NCBI RefSeq assembly: GCF_020883535.1
Contig: NZ_CP086654.1
Coordinates: 310,001-374,000, forward strand
Length of the DNA stretch: 64,000 nucleotides
Origin: Staphylococcus ratti
Lineage (GTDB): Bacteria; Bacillota; Bacilli; Staphylococcales; Staphylococcaceae
Reading direction: 5' to 3'
The notes beneath the pieces were generated by a model, which saw only the letters and a list, made by a program, of their open reading frames with translations, made no database searches and was not told where the DNA came from. Of this stretch, positions 38,375 to 47,176 are shown piece after piece (within the stretch, counting starts at the first letter, position 1; each line of letters begins with the position of its first letter). The translations under genes were made by a program, and so were the position numbers.

Positions 38375-38920
38375 ATGAAAAAGTTATTGAGTGCACTATG
38401 TGTATCTGTAATTATTTTGAGTGGTTGCGATATTATGGGCAATAGTAAAAAAGAAACAGAAGAAGAAAATATCGGAGAAGGTTATTTTAAAGAAGATACC
38501 CTTAAAACGAAAGAGGCCGAATTTAAAATTAAAGAAACGAAATTAGTGGAATCATTCTCTCAAGATGATGACGAGGGCCCTTATATTGCTTTTATTTATG
38601 AGTATACAAATAAAAGTAAAGAAAATAAATCTGCAAGTAAGGAATGGGATGATTATTTCGAAGCGCATAACGATGACAAAAATGTTGAAAAACGTTTATT
38701 TTCTGGTTATGTAAGTGTTAGTGATAAAGACTCTAAATACTATAAGTATAAAGAAAACGGTGATTTATTAGTTAAGCCAAAAGATAATGTCACTTCTATG
38801 ATGATTTATAAAATTGACAAGAAGGAAGGCAAAGTTATCTTGCGTGGTCATACGAGCGATAAGACGAGTGACAGTGAATCTAAAACATTAGGTGAAAAAG
38901 TAATTAATATCAAAAAATAA
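38375..38920 (+). CDS. DUF5067-like lipoprotein, second copy
   Basis: A 181-residue lipoprotein with lipobox LSGC. It follows the first copy closely and shares its layout: acidic-basic linker, then an IAFIYEYTNKSKENKSAS stretch parallel to the ASFEYSVKNK of copy one. The two are diverged tandem paralogues. The ribosome site AAAAGGGG is present. A hairpin ends the pair. Confidence 0.75.
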   Translation: MKKLLSALCVSVIILSGCDIMGNSKKETEEENIGEGYFKEDTLKTKEAEFKIKETKLVESFSQDDDEGPYIAFIYEYTNKSKENKSASKEWDDYFEAHNDDKNVEKRLFSGYVSVSDKDSKYYKYKENGDLLVKPKDNVTSMMIYKIDKKEGKVILRGHTSDKTSDSESKTLGEKVINIKK

Positions 38921-38931
38921 TTGCACGATTT

Positions 38932-38972
38932 AAAGCTACCAAAGTGAAGTGAAATACTTCTTTGGTAGCTTT
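38932..38972 (+). terminator. Terminator of the lipoprotein pair
   Basis: AAAGCTACCAAAGTGAAGT pairs with ACTTCTTTGGTAGCTTT with a very small loop. Confidence 0.88.
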
Positions 38973-39212
38973 TATTTACACTAATTTTGCATCATTATGC
39001 ATTTGGCAATTGCACATAGTTTTATTTAATGATGAAGAGAAAAGATGTAGTGATATAAGCCTAGCAAAAGAAGAGGTTTAATATATAAAATTTATGCATA
39101 ACTCAGAAATTAAAGAATATCTTGTATAGTTAATTTAGACATGATAAATTTAGAACTATGTTTTACCAACGTAATAATTCCGATTTATAAAGAGAAGAAT
39201 AGGGGTATACAC

Positions 39213-39758
39213 ATGATCTTATCTGATAATGATATTAAAGCGTATATTGAATCCGGAATACTTGAAGTAACACCTTATCATGCTCAACATGTAGAGCCAG
39301 CATCAATGGACCTAACATTAGCTGAACATTTTTTGAAGCCACTACCGCCTGAAAAGGGGACACAAAAATTAAGTGAGCCAATTAAATATGAAACGCTATA
39401 TCAAGAACGTATAACGATACCTGCACATGGTTTTATTTTAGCGACGACAGAGGAGTATTTAAAATTGCCTAACCACTTAACAGGTTTCGTGGAAGGACGT
39501 AGTTCGATAGGTCGAGCAGGATTATTTATACAAAATGCGGGATGGGTTGATCCTGGCTTCGAAGGGGCAATTACTTTAGAGCTTTATAATGCCAATGATT
39601 TTCCACTTGAGATTGAAAAAGGACAACGTATTTGTCAAATTGTTTTAGCAGAGACTAAAACAACACCAGACGCAGTTTATACTGGAAAGTATCAAGGTCA
39701 AGCGACGACTACAGGAAGTCGTGTGTTTAGGGACTGGATGAAGGATGGTGGCTACTAA
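39213..39758 (+). CDS. dcd: dCTP deaminase
   Basis: A 181-residue enzyme that deaminates dCTP to dUTP, the route to dTMP. Family motifs are VEPASMDLTL, GRSSIGRAGLFIQNAGWVDPGFEG with the catalytic Glu, and ITLELYNAND. I choose ATG 39213 (MILSDNDIKAYIE, the usual beginning) because AGGGG lies seven bases upstream. Its stop overlaps the start of the COG0523 gene by one base, so the two are coupled in translation, a link that is not explained by known function. Confidence 0.9.
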   Translation: MILSDNDIKAYIESGILEVTPYHAQHVEPASMDLTLAEHFLKPLPPEKGTQKLSEPIKYETLYQERITIPAHGFILATTEEYLKLPNHLTGFVEGRSSIGRAGLFIQNAGWVDPGFEGAITLELYNANDFPLEIEKGQRICQIVLAETKTTPDAVYTGKYQGQATTTGSRVFRDWMKDGGY

Positions 39759-40657
39759 TGGAAATCGTGGTGATGACAGGTTTTTTAGGTGGAGGTAAAA
39801 CATCTACGTTGAACTTTTTGATTCAAGATGCGATTGATCAAGGACAGCAACCAGCCGTTATTATGAATGATTTTGGTGAACGTAGCGTGGATCAATATTT
39901 CATTCATGAAGAGATACATATTAAGGCGTTGACGAATGGCTATATTTGTTGCACATTTAAAAATGATGTCGCTTCACAACTACATGAAATTTATTTAGAA
40001 CATCAACCTGATATTGTCTTTATAGAATGTAGTGGCCTTGCGCATCCTTTAGAAGTATATGACGCATGTTTAACACCAGTGCTAACTCCTATCGTAGAAC
40101 GTATGCGTATTATTGGTGTGATGGATGCCTCTGTGTATTTGAATAAAGAGGACTATCCACAAGATATTCAAAATTTAATTGTGGAACAAACGCAATTTTG
40201 TAGTCACCTTATTTTAAATAAAATTGATTTAATGGATACGGACACATTACTAGAAGTAGTCAATCAATTAGAAGCGGATTATCCTGAAATCCCATATGTG
40301 TTGACGCAATATGGTGAAGTGACATTAAATGAAATGCCTGAACAAGCAGTGGTGCAACAAGAAAAACGTTCGAAAACACATGGTGCGTTGACACAATGCT
40401 TTCATGAATTTCATAAACCAATCAAGCAATCTGCCTTAGTTGAAGGTCTAAAACAACTTGAAGGACAAGTGTATCGTGTTAAAGGTTTTGTATGGGTTGA
40501 AGGGATGGATCAACCTTGCATTATGCAGTATGTACCAGGGCATTTAGAACTTAGGCCTTGTAATATCGATATGCCTTCGTATTTAGTCGTGATAGGTCAC
40601 GAGATTTGTCCAAAAAAAGTGAATAGTACGTTCGATGGTATCGAACTAGCTTCTTAA
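39758..40657 (+). CDS. COG0523 (CobW/YciC-like) GTPase, altered metal motif
   Basis: A 299-residue metal-handling GTPase of the COG0523 family, relative of UreG and HypB. It has Walker A GFLGGGKTST (8-17), Walker B in FIECSGLAHP, and the guanine motif NKID. The family metal-binding CxCC motif reads YICC here (Y62, C64, C65), so the first Cys is missing. The C-terminal CobW_C domain begins near residue 205. It is coupled to dcd. Members deliver zinc, cobalt or other metals to client enzymes; the client here is unknown. Confidence 0.85.
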   Translation: MEIVVMTGFLGGGKTSTLNFLIQDAIDQGQQPAVIMNDFGERSVDQYFIHEEIHIKALTNGYICCTFKNDVASQLHEIYLEHQPDIVFIECSGLAHPLEVYDACLTPVLTPIVERMRIIGVMDASVYLNKEDYPQDIQNLIVEQTQFCSHLILNKIDLMDTDTLLEVVNQLEADYPEIPYVLTQYGEVTLNEMPEQAVVQQEKRSKTHGALTQCFHEFHKPIKQSALVEGLKQLEGQVYRVKGFVWVEGMDQPCIMQYVPGHLELRPCNIDMPSYLVVIGHEICPKKVNSTFDGIELAS

Positions 40658-40670
40658 CGGTGTTTAAATA

Positions 40671-40716
40671 GAGCGTGAGACGATGAAATCAAATCGATTT
40701 CTGTCTCACGTTTTTT
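40671..40716. repeat. Dispersed inverted repeat / terminator
   Basis: GAGCGTGAGACGATGAAATC and GATTTCTGTCTCACG followed by seven T residues. A GTGAGAC variant of the repeat, it ends the dcd-COG0523 unit. Confidence 0.85.
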
Positions 40717-40873
40717 TAGCATGCGATCCGATTGATTGATTTGGTCAATGAGGGAGAACAGTAATATGCTTGAGGTCGAGGCTTGAAAAGTCATCTGATT
40801 TATTAGGAGATTTAGCACAATCATTTAGAACGAATAGAAACATAGTTCGAAGAGAAAGCAAGTAAGTGAAACG

Positions 40874-40902
40874 TTGAGCAAGCGCTTACAAAGTGATAAA
40901 AT
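40874..40902 (+). promoter_or_regulatory. usp promoter with overlapping cre site
   Basis: TTGAGC (40874-40879), 17 bases, then TAAAAT (40897-40902). The minus-strand reading of 40877-40890, TGTAAGCGCTTGCT, fits the cre consensus fully and overlaps the -35 box, so CcpA should repress the gene. Confidence 0.65.
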
Positions 40903-40958
40903 AAAGGTGTAAAGGATATGTTTGAGTAGAAAGAGAACAATGAGAGAGGTGACACGTA

Positions 40959-41381
40959 ATGTATGAAAATGTACTTGTACCTTATGACTTTGGGAATAGC
41001 TTTAAAAATGTGCCAGATCAACTGAAAAAGTTAACTGAAGCAGCATCTACGTATAAAATTGTCGTATTTCATGTAATTTCTGAAACAGAGCTTGCCAATT
41101 ATGTACGTTACCAAGGCAAACATTTTGAAGAGGTTGTTGCAGAAAAGAAAGAGGAAATGCGTCCATTTTTAAACACTTTAGATGATTATGGTTTAAATTA
41201 TCAACTTAAATTCACAACAGGTAGCCCTACCCATGAAATTGTCAACGAAATAGAAGGATATAGCTACGATGTTGTCGTGATGAGTAATAAAAGAGCAGAA
41301 GTAGATATTAAACATGTTTTAGGCCACGTTACGCATAAAATTGCGAAACGGGTAAACGTGCCGGTATTAATTGTAAAATGA
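40959..41381 (+). CDS. Universal stress protein (UspA family)
   Basis: A 140-residue UspA-fold protein beginning ENVLVPYDFGNS and ending VNVPVLIVK. The ATP-binding pattern G-x2-G-x9-G-(S/T) is degenerate here (VLGHVTHKIAKR), so it may not bind ATP. GAGAGAGGTG precedes the ATG. It is a single gene under a promoter with a cre site, so it is expected to rise when preferred sugars are exhausted. Confidence 0.83.
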   Translation: MYENVLVPYDFGNSFKNVPDQLKKLTEAASTYKIVVFHVISETELANYVRYQGKHFEEVVAEKKEEMRPFLNTLDDYGLNYQLKFTTGSPTHEIVNEIEGYSYDVVVMSNKRAEVDIKHVLGHVTHKIAKRVNVPVLIVK

Positions 41382-41412
41382 CGAACATATCTTGAAATTA
41401 ATCATTCTAGTG

Positions 41413-41449
41413 GTGAGCGTGCATCCATAGAGAGGCAGGCTCACTTTTT
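41413..41449 (+). terminator. Terminator after usp
   Basis: GTGAGC (41413-41418) pairs with GCTCAC (41439-41444), followed by TTTTT. Confidence 0.75.
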
Positions 41450-41622
41450 GTTTGTATATTATTTATCAATGTACTAGGTGCATCTTATGACCACGCTTAA
41501 TGTGGAAACTTATTATGACAAATATGTGACAGCGTGCCGATAGGTTAACGTTATTTCTTATGAAAAGCAATGGATATGCTAAAATGATAATACGATTAAC
41601 TAAAATGGAGGTGTACCATATT

Positions 41623-41802
41623 ATGACAATAGTAATCGGCGTATTAGTTGTACTCATGGTCATCGCTTGGATTATGGCAATTCGTGTTTCAAAAAAAGAA
41701 GGCGAAGCGGCGAAAAAGCAATTGAATTTATGGGTAATGATGGGAGCGGTGCTTACTGTTCTTTCACTATTTTTAATGTTTATCGTATCTCAAAACTATT
41801 AA
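41623..41802 (+). CDS. Small two-segment membrane protein
   Basis: A 59-residue protein with two membrane segments (about 2-21 and 38-55) joined by a basic loop (RVSKKEGEAAKKQ). GGAGGTG lies nine bases before ATG 41623, better than the upstream in-frame ATGs. The function is unknown. A hairpin follows. Confidence 0.65.
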   Translation: MTIVIGVLVVLMVIAWIMAIRVSKKEGEAAKKQLNLWVMMGAVLTVLSLFLMFIVSQNY

Positions 41803-41822
41803 ATATATTTGAATCGTTGCAA

Positions 41823-41866
41823 AGCGGTAATGTAATATTTAAATTAAACATTGCCGCTGTTTTTAA
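41823..41866 (+). terminator. Terminator after small membrane gene
   Basis: AGCGGTAATGT (41823-41833) pairs with ACATTGCCGCT (41848-41858), then GTTTTT. Confidence 0.85.
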
Positions 41867-41948
41867 TTTAGATTAAAATTTTTAAAGATAGGTAATTAGA
41901 TACATAAATTAGGAAAACAATGAGATATAAATATACGGGCGGTGACAT

Positions 41949-42473
41949 ATGTTTTATTTTAATACATGCATCATTTTAATTTTATTTTTAATCATCGGTT
42001 ATTTAGTCGGGCATGAGGAAGGGAAACTCGTCTTTTTAAAAGCCATAGCGATTGGCGGGTTACTTATATTTTTAAGTTATATTACGATTATTATTGCATC
42101 ATTAGTTGTATGTTTTCCTATTCTTTTAATTTTCGGACATACAGACGGTTTCTTTCAAATTGGTCTAATTATAATGTTATTAAGTGGTATCCTCCAATAT
42201 ATTTTGTTAAAAGTTTTGAGTCGTTATGTAATTATTAGTGACACGTTAATTACAATTTTAGAATATTTCATTCAATGGTTATTAATCTATTTCGCTTTAT
42301 ATCAATTTATTACAAATCAACTTAAAGGGCTTTTAGAGGTTGATTTTAATCAAATCTTTTCAAGTATACTTTCGGGAGAGACCATTAATCTTTTCATACT
42401 ACCAGCATTGCTAGTAAGTTGGATTTCCATATCTATGGTGAGAATGAACCGTAAACAGAAACATAACGCTTAA
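41949..42473 (+). CDS. Polytopic membrane protein of unknown function
   Basis: A 174-residue protein with about five membrane segments and almost no soluble part; the C-terminus is basic (RMNRKQKHNA). A GGCGGTGA ribosome site precedes the ATG. I do not recognise a family. It lies alone, upstream of the Fur-controlled sst operon but separated from it by a hairpin. Confidence 0.65.
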   Translation: MFYFNTCIILILFLIIGYLVGHEEGKLVFLKAIAIGGLLIFLSYITIIIASLVVCFPILLIFGHTDGFFQIGLIIMLLSGILQYILLKVLSRYVIISDTLITILEYFIQWLLIYFALYQFITNQLKGLLEVDFNQIFSSILSGETINLFILPALLVSWISISMVRMNRKQKHNA

Positions 42474-42476
42474 AAA

Positions 42477-42523
42477 GCATCTCAAACGTGACGATTTTGT
42501 TGCGTTATGAGGTGTTTTTTACG
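42477..42523 (+). terminator. Hairpin between membrane gene and sst operon
   Basis: CTCAAACG and CGTTATGAG form an imperfect stem followed by GGTGTTTTTT. Confidence 0.65.
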
Positions 42524-42575
42524 AATAGGACAAGTTTGTATTGAAAGGTGAATGGTTTGATGCTACACTTTAAAT

Positions 42576-42594
42576 GATAATGATTTTCATTGTC
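42576..42594. promoter_or_regulatory. Fur box
   Basis: GATAATGATTTTCATTGTC differs from the 19-base Fur consensus at two positions. It lies 28 bases before sstA and would repress sstABCD when iron is plentiful. Confidence 0.9.
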
Positions 42595-42622
42595 GGTGAT
42601 GTAAGGTTGAAAAGGAGACAGA

Positions 42623-43594
42623 ATGATGCGCTATTTAATGAATGGCTATGTGTTGTTTATTCTACTTGCCATCCTTACTGTGTGTTCTTTATTTATTGGG
42701 GTGAGCAGTGTGCCTATCACTGCACTATTTAACCTTAATGAAGACCAACTGAATGTATTATTGGCAAGTCGTATTCCGAGAACTATAAGTATTTTAATTT
42801 CTGGAAGCACGCTTGCTTTGGCTGGCTTAATTATGCAACAAATGATGCAAAATAAATTTGTTAGCCCTACAACGGCAGGAACTATGGAATGGGCGAAGTT
42901 AGGGATCCTCATTTCTTTAATTTTCTTTCCTGCTGAACATATACTTATCAAATTATTGTTTGCTGTACTGTTAAGTGTGGCAGGCACGTTTTTGTTTGTC
43001 CAAATGATTCAACGCATACGTTTTAAAGATGTAATCTTTGTACCATTAATTGGAATTATGCTCGGCGGCATTGTGTCTAGTTTTTCTACATTTATTGCTT
43101 TAAAGACGAATGCAGTTCAAAGTTTAGGCAATTGGATGAACGGTAATTTTGCGGTAATTACAAGTGGACGCTATGAAGTGTTGTATTTGAGTATTCCGTT
43201 GCTCGTGTTGACCTATCTGTTTGCAAATCAATTTACGATTGCAGGTATGGGACGCGATTTTAGTAAAAATTTAGGTCTTAATTATGATGTAATCATTAAT
43301 ATCGGCTTATTTATTACGGCAACGATAACTGCACTTGTAGTAGTGACAGTAGGGACACTGCCATTTTTAGGTCTGATTGTACCGAATATTGTCTCTATTT
43401 TTAAAGGAGACCATTTAAAAAATGCATTACCGCATACTGCCATGTTAGGTGCGATATTTGTAATGTTTTCGGACATTATAGGTCGTATTGTCGTGTATCC
43501 ATATGAAATTAATATTGGACTGACGATAGGTATGTTTGGGACAGTTATTTTTATCATTATGCTAATGAAAGGACGCAGATATTATGCACAATAA
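42623..43594 (+). CDS. sstA: Siderophore ABC transporter permease SstA
   Basis: A 323-residue FecCD-type permease with about nine membrane segments. Family stretches are RIPRTISILISGSTLALAGLIMQ and the coupling region GTLPFLGLIVPNI. It is the first gene of sstABCD, which takes up catechol-type siderophores and host catecholamine-iron in S. aureus. ATG 42623 and 42626 are both possible after AAAGGAG. It overlaps sstB by 11 bases. Confidence 0.9.
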   Translation: MMRYLMNGYVLFILLAILTVCSLFIGVSSVPITALFNLNEDQLNVLLASRIPRTISILISGSTLALAGLIMQQMMQNKFVSPTTAGTMEWAKLGILISLIFFPAEHILIKLLFAVLLSVAGTFLFVQMIQRIRFKDVIFVPLIGIMLGGIVSSFSTFIALKTNAVQSLGNWMNGNFAVITSGRYEVLYLSIPLLVLTYLFANQFTIAGMGRDFSKNLGLNYDVIINIGLFITATITALVVVTVGTLPFLGLIVPNIVSIFKGDHLKNALPHTAMLGAIFVMFSDIIGRIVVYPYEINIGLTIGMFGTVIFIIMLMKGRRYYAQ

Positions 43595-44543
43595 GTCCTT
43601 GAAAAAGCTCATAATTTTAATTATTGCTACACTCATTGTTGGCGCTATGTATTTGTTGCTCGGCCTTGATTTTGAAATTTTTGAATATCAGTTTAATAGT
43701 CGGTTAAGAAAACTCTTCTTAATGGTCCTTGTCGGTGCGGCCATTGCGGCTTCCACTGTTATTTTCCAAGCCATTACCGTCAACCGTCTTTTAACCCCTT
43801 CAATTATGGGACTTGATGCAATATATCTTTTTAGTAAAGTTTTAATTCTTTTTATTTTTGGCGCAAGTTCTATATTTATTACGAATTTCTATCTTAACTT
43901 TTCGATTACGTTGATTGTTATGGTCGTATTCGCATTGATTTTATTTGAAGGTATCTTTAAATACGGACAGTTTTCGGTGTACTTTATTTTATTAATTGGC
44001 GTGATTTTAGGAACGTTTTTTAGAAGTATTACTGGCTTTTTGGAGTTGTTAATTAATCCTGAAGATTTTCTAGTCATTCAAAATGCGATGTTTGCCAATT
44101 TTGATGGGGCAAATCCCACATTAGTGACCATCAGTGCAGTGGTTTTAGTCGTTTTATTGCTAATTACAATTAGTATACTCCCTTACTTAGATGTATTATT
44201 ACTCGGGAGAGCACAAGCGATTAATTTAGGTGTCAATTATACGCAAATGACGAGAGGTTTGCTCATATTAGTTGCGCTTATGGTGGCCATTGCGACTGCA
44301 CTAGTAGGGCCAATCACATTTTTAGGACTTTTAACAATTAATTTAGCACACGAATTAATCAAAAATTTTGAGCATCGTTATATTTTACCAGCAACAATTT
44401 GTATCAGTTGGATGAGTTTATTTATAGCACAGTGGATTGTAGAGAATGTATTTGAAGCAACAACGCAAGTCAGTATTTTAATTAATCTCATTGGAGGAAT
44501 TTACTTTATTTATCTTTTAATGAAAAGGAGGGGAACGGCTTGA
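43584..44543 (+). CDS. sstB: Siderophore ABC transporter permease SstB
   Basis: A 319-residue second FecCD-type permease, pairing with SstA. The stretch FLMVLVGAAIAASTVIFQAITVNRLLTPSIMG and the coupling part GPITFLGLLTINLAHE are typical. It overlaps sstA by 11 bases and sstC by 4. Confidence 0.9.
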   Translation: MHNKSLKKLIILIIATLIVGAMYLLLGLDFEIFEYQFNSRLRKLFLMVLVGAAIAASTVIFQAITVNRLLTPSIMGLDAIYLFSKVLILFIFGASSIFITNFYLNFSITLIVMVVFALILFEGIFKYGQFSVYFILLIGVILGTFFRSITGFLELLINPEDFLVIQNAMFANFDGANPTLVTISAVVLVVLLLITISILPYLDVLLLGRAQAINLGVNYTQMTRGLLILVALMVAIATALVGPITFLGLLTINLAHELIKNFEHRYILPATICISWMSLFIAQWIVENVFEATTQVSILINLIGGIYFIYLLMKRRGTA

Positions 44544-45340
44544 TTCGTATTCAAAATTTAGATCAATGGATTGATGATAAACCTATACTTACGGATGTAA
44601 GTGTAGACATTCAAAAAGGGAGACTGACTTCATTGATTGGACCTAATGGCGCAGGAAAAAGTACATTACTTTCTGCCGTGAGTCGTCTAAGAGCTTTCCA
44701 AGAAGGACACGTCGAAATTGATGGAGCACCTCTCCAATCCTATGCAAATCAGACACTGTCTAAAAAATTGTCCATTTTAAAACAAACGAACCACACGGAA
44801 TTAAATATTACCGTAGAACAGTTAGTGAATTTTGGCCGTTTTCCGTACTCTAAAGGTTATTTAAAAAAAGAAGATAAAGCTAAAGTGAATGAAGCTATTG
44901 AATTATTAAAATTAGAAGATATACGGCATCGCTATTTAAAAACGTTATCGGGAGGTCAACGTCAACGTGCGTATATTGCTATGACGATTGCTCAAGATAC
45001 GGAATACATTTTATTAGATGAGCCGTTAAACAACTTAGATATGAAACATTCTGTTCAAATTATGCAAACTTTACGAGAACTCGCCGTTTTTCATAATAAA
45101 ACAATCATTGTTGTTTTACATGATATTAATTTTGCTTCCGTGTACTCTGATAATATTGTCGCGTTAAAAGATGGTAAAGTCGTTAAAGCTGCACATAAGA
45201 GAGAAGTGATAGAAGCTTCTGTTTTAAAACAGCTTTATGATATGGATGTCAAAATAGAAACGATTCGAGGTCAGCAAATTTGTATTTATTTTGATGAACT
45301 ACCTTGTATGTATCATCAAATGTCTCAAAAAACATTTTAA
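44540..45340 (+). CDS. sstC: Siderophore ABC transporter ATPase SstC
   Basis: A 266-residue FepC-type ATPase. It has Walker A GPNGAGKST, signature LSGGQRQRAY, Walker B YILLDEPLNNLD and the switch His in VVLHDINFA. It overlaps sstB by 4 bases, and sstD follows after 18 bases. Confidence 0.92.
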   Translation: MIRIQNLDQWIDDKPILTDVSVDIQKGRLTSLIGPNGAGKSTLLSAVSRLRAFQEGHVEIDGAPLQSYANQTLSKKLSILKQTNHTELNITVEQLVNFGRFPYSKGYLKKEDKAKVNEAIELLKLEDIRHRYLKTLSGGQRQRAYIAMTIAQDTEYILLDEPLNNLDMKHSVQIMQTLRELAVFHNKTIIVVLHDINFASVYSDNIVALKDGKVVKAAHKREVIEASVLKQLYDMDVKIETIRGQQICIYFDELPCMYHQMSQKTF

Positions 45341-45358
45341 TAATATTAGGAGGGCAAC

Positions 45359-46393
45359 ATGAAAAAATTAGGTTTATTGTTAATGGTTGCGATTGCATTT
45401 GTATTAGTCGCTTGTGGTAATGATGAAGATAAATCATCTTCATCTAAGAAGGGTGAGACTAAAGAAACAGTTGAAGTAAAAAACGATTTTAAATTACGTG
45501 GTAAAGCTGATGATGGTAGCGAAGACAAAGCATATTCAGATACAGTTAAAGTTCCTAAAAATCCTCAAAAAGCAGTTGTATTTGATTATGGTGCACTAAA
45601 AACAATGGAAGAAATGGATCTTAAAGACAAAGTTGTCGCACTTCCTAAAGGTGAAGGCAATGCTCAATTACCAGACTTCTTAGGTGATTTTAAATCTGAT
45701 AAATATCAAAATACAGGGTCATTAAAAGAAATTAATTTTGATGTGGTCGCTAAAGCGAAACCAGATGTTATTTATTTATCAGCACGTACAGCAAACCAAA
45801 AAAATATTGATGAATTGAAAAAAGCTGCACCAAACACACCAATTGTATACATGGGCGCTAAAAATGACAAGTTTGTAGAATCAATGAAAGACGACACAAT
45901 GAAACTTGGTAAAATTTACGACAAAGAGAATAAAGCAAAAGAATTAAACAAAGAATTAGATGAAAAAATTGCTGAAGTAAAAGCAAAAACGAAAAACTTA
46001 AATCTTAAAGCAATGTACCTTTTAGTAAATGAAGGTGAATTATCTACGTTCGGTGCTGGAGATCGTTTCGGTAACCTTGTATTTGATACACTTGGCTTCA
46101 AACCAGCAGATAATAACATTAAGAAAAGCAGCCATGGTCAAAACGTTACAAATGAATATGTAAGTGATAAAAATCCTGACATCATTTTTGCGATGGACCG
46201 TGGAAAAGCAATTGGTGAAAAATCAACAGCAAAACAAGTATTAGGTAACGACGTTATTAAGAATGTGAAAGCAATTAAAAATGATAAAGTGTTAGAATTA
46301 GATCCTAAACTTTGGTACTTTGCATCAGGTTCAACAACAACAACAATTGAACAAATTGAAGAAATCGAAGAGGGATTGAATTTAGATAAATAA
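45359..46393 (+). CDS. sstD: Siderophore-binding lipoprotein SstD
   Basis: A 344-residue class III solute-binding lipoprotein with lipobox LVACG. The two lobes are joined by one long helix. Typical stretches are NPQKAVVFDYGALKTMEEM, ARTANQKNIDELKKAAPNTP and the C-terminal LWYFASGSTTTTIEQIEEI. It delivers catechol siderophores to SstAB. AGGAGG precedes the ATG. Confidence 0.92.
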   Translation: MKKLGLLLMVAIAFVLVACGNDEDKSSSSKKGETKETVEVKNDFKLRGKADDGSEDKAYSDTVKVPKNPQKAVVFDYGALKTMEEMDLKDKVVALPKGEGNAQLPDFLGDFKSDKYQNTGSLKEINFDVVAKAKPDVIYLSARTANQKNIDELKKAAPNTPIVYMGAKNDKFVESMKDDTMKLGKIYDKENKAKELNKELDEKIAEVKAKTKNLNLKAMYLLVNEGELSTFGAGDRFGNLVFDTLGFKPADNNIKKSSHGQNVTNEYVSDKNPDIIFAMDRGKAIGEKSTAKQVLGNDVIKNVKAIKNDKVLELDPKLWYFASGSTTTTIEQIEEIEEGLNLDK

Positions 46394-46470
46394 AACCAGA
46401 ATTTGATGTAGGTGTGAAGCGTAGATGCGTATTGGTTTTCGAGGCGTCTCGCAACAATACTCAAACTGTT

Positions 46471-46511
46471 AAAGCAATGTCACGATTTAATAAGTGGCAT
46501 TGCTTTTTTGT
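46471..46511 (+). terminator. Terminator of sstABCD
   Basis: AAAGCAATGTCAC (46471-46483) pairs with GTGGCATTGCTTT (46494-46506) with one mismatch and a T run. Confidence 0.88.
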
Positions 46512-47082
46512 ATGCTTTCAATCATGAATGGGCTTATGTAGATACTTATTAAGTATAGGAAATGCTATTTTCATCACTTTTTTCATTAAGTGATGTATTT
46601 TGCTGTGAATTGGTAAAGGATATTTAAAAGAGTCATCAAAAACTAAAAATGGGTTTTGAAGATTTTCTAAAAATAATGTGCTTTTTTGTGTTTTTATATC
46701 TCTTTATATCGTGAGAAACAGTAGACCATTATTAAGTGGAAATCAAAAACGATAAGAGATATTCCCTTTTTTGTGACGCTTTCTTTCTATTATATAGTTG
46801 TTATTTTAATTATCATACCTTTAATAAATTTTCTCGTATTCTGAATTAGGCACATTCGATAAATTTATCAATCATTTTTTGTTTTTTTAAATTTATTCTA
46901 AAATTAACTTCTCCTTTCATAGCACTATTTAAAGTCTAATATTTTTGAAAATTCTCATCAAAAAGACGAGATTTATCGCCCCAATTTTTATAAATTTATG
47001 TTTCCAAAATAGTATTAATGAGACAAAAAGTTTTCTTTTATTTCAGTTCTGTTACAGAAACACTTAAAAATGTTTACAAGGG
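46512..47082. other. AT-rich gene-free region upstream of ssaA
   Basis: About 570 bases with no open frame supported by a ribosome site and no strong hairpin. It is probably an extended regulatory region, or an old gene beyond recognition. Confidence 0.5.
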
Positions 47083-47110
47083 TTTACTTATAATTTATCT
47101 GTGCTATGAT
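47083..47110 (+). promoter_or_regulatory. Probable ssaA promoter
   Basis: TTTACT (47083-47088), 16 bases, TATGAT (47105-47110). A transcript would begin about 60 bases before the ATG. No exact WalR box was found. Confidence 0.4.
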
Positions 47111-47176
47111 TCTAGAGGATTGCATAAAGCACATAGAAAAACGATATTAAAATTTCAGATAGGGAGACTTTTTATA

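Noticed and set aside
39758..40657. Calling the GTPase UreG to complete the urease operon
   Set aside because: Its CobW C-terminal domain, length and CxCC-type motif place it in COG0523; UreG is shorter and has a different metal motif.
47041..47100. WalR box upstream of ssaA
   Set aside because: TGTWAH half-sites occur but not at the required five-base spacing in direct orientation; the best pair is one base short.
47018..47176. An N-terminal extension of SsaA (open frame starting about 160 bases earlier)
   Set aside because: No ribosome site, and the signal peptide starts exactly at ATG 47177, which has one.
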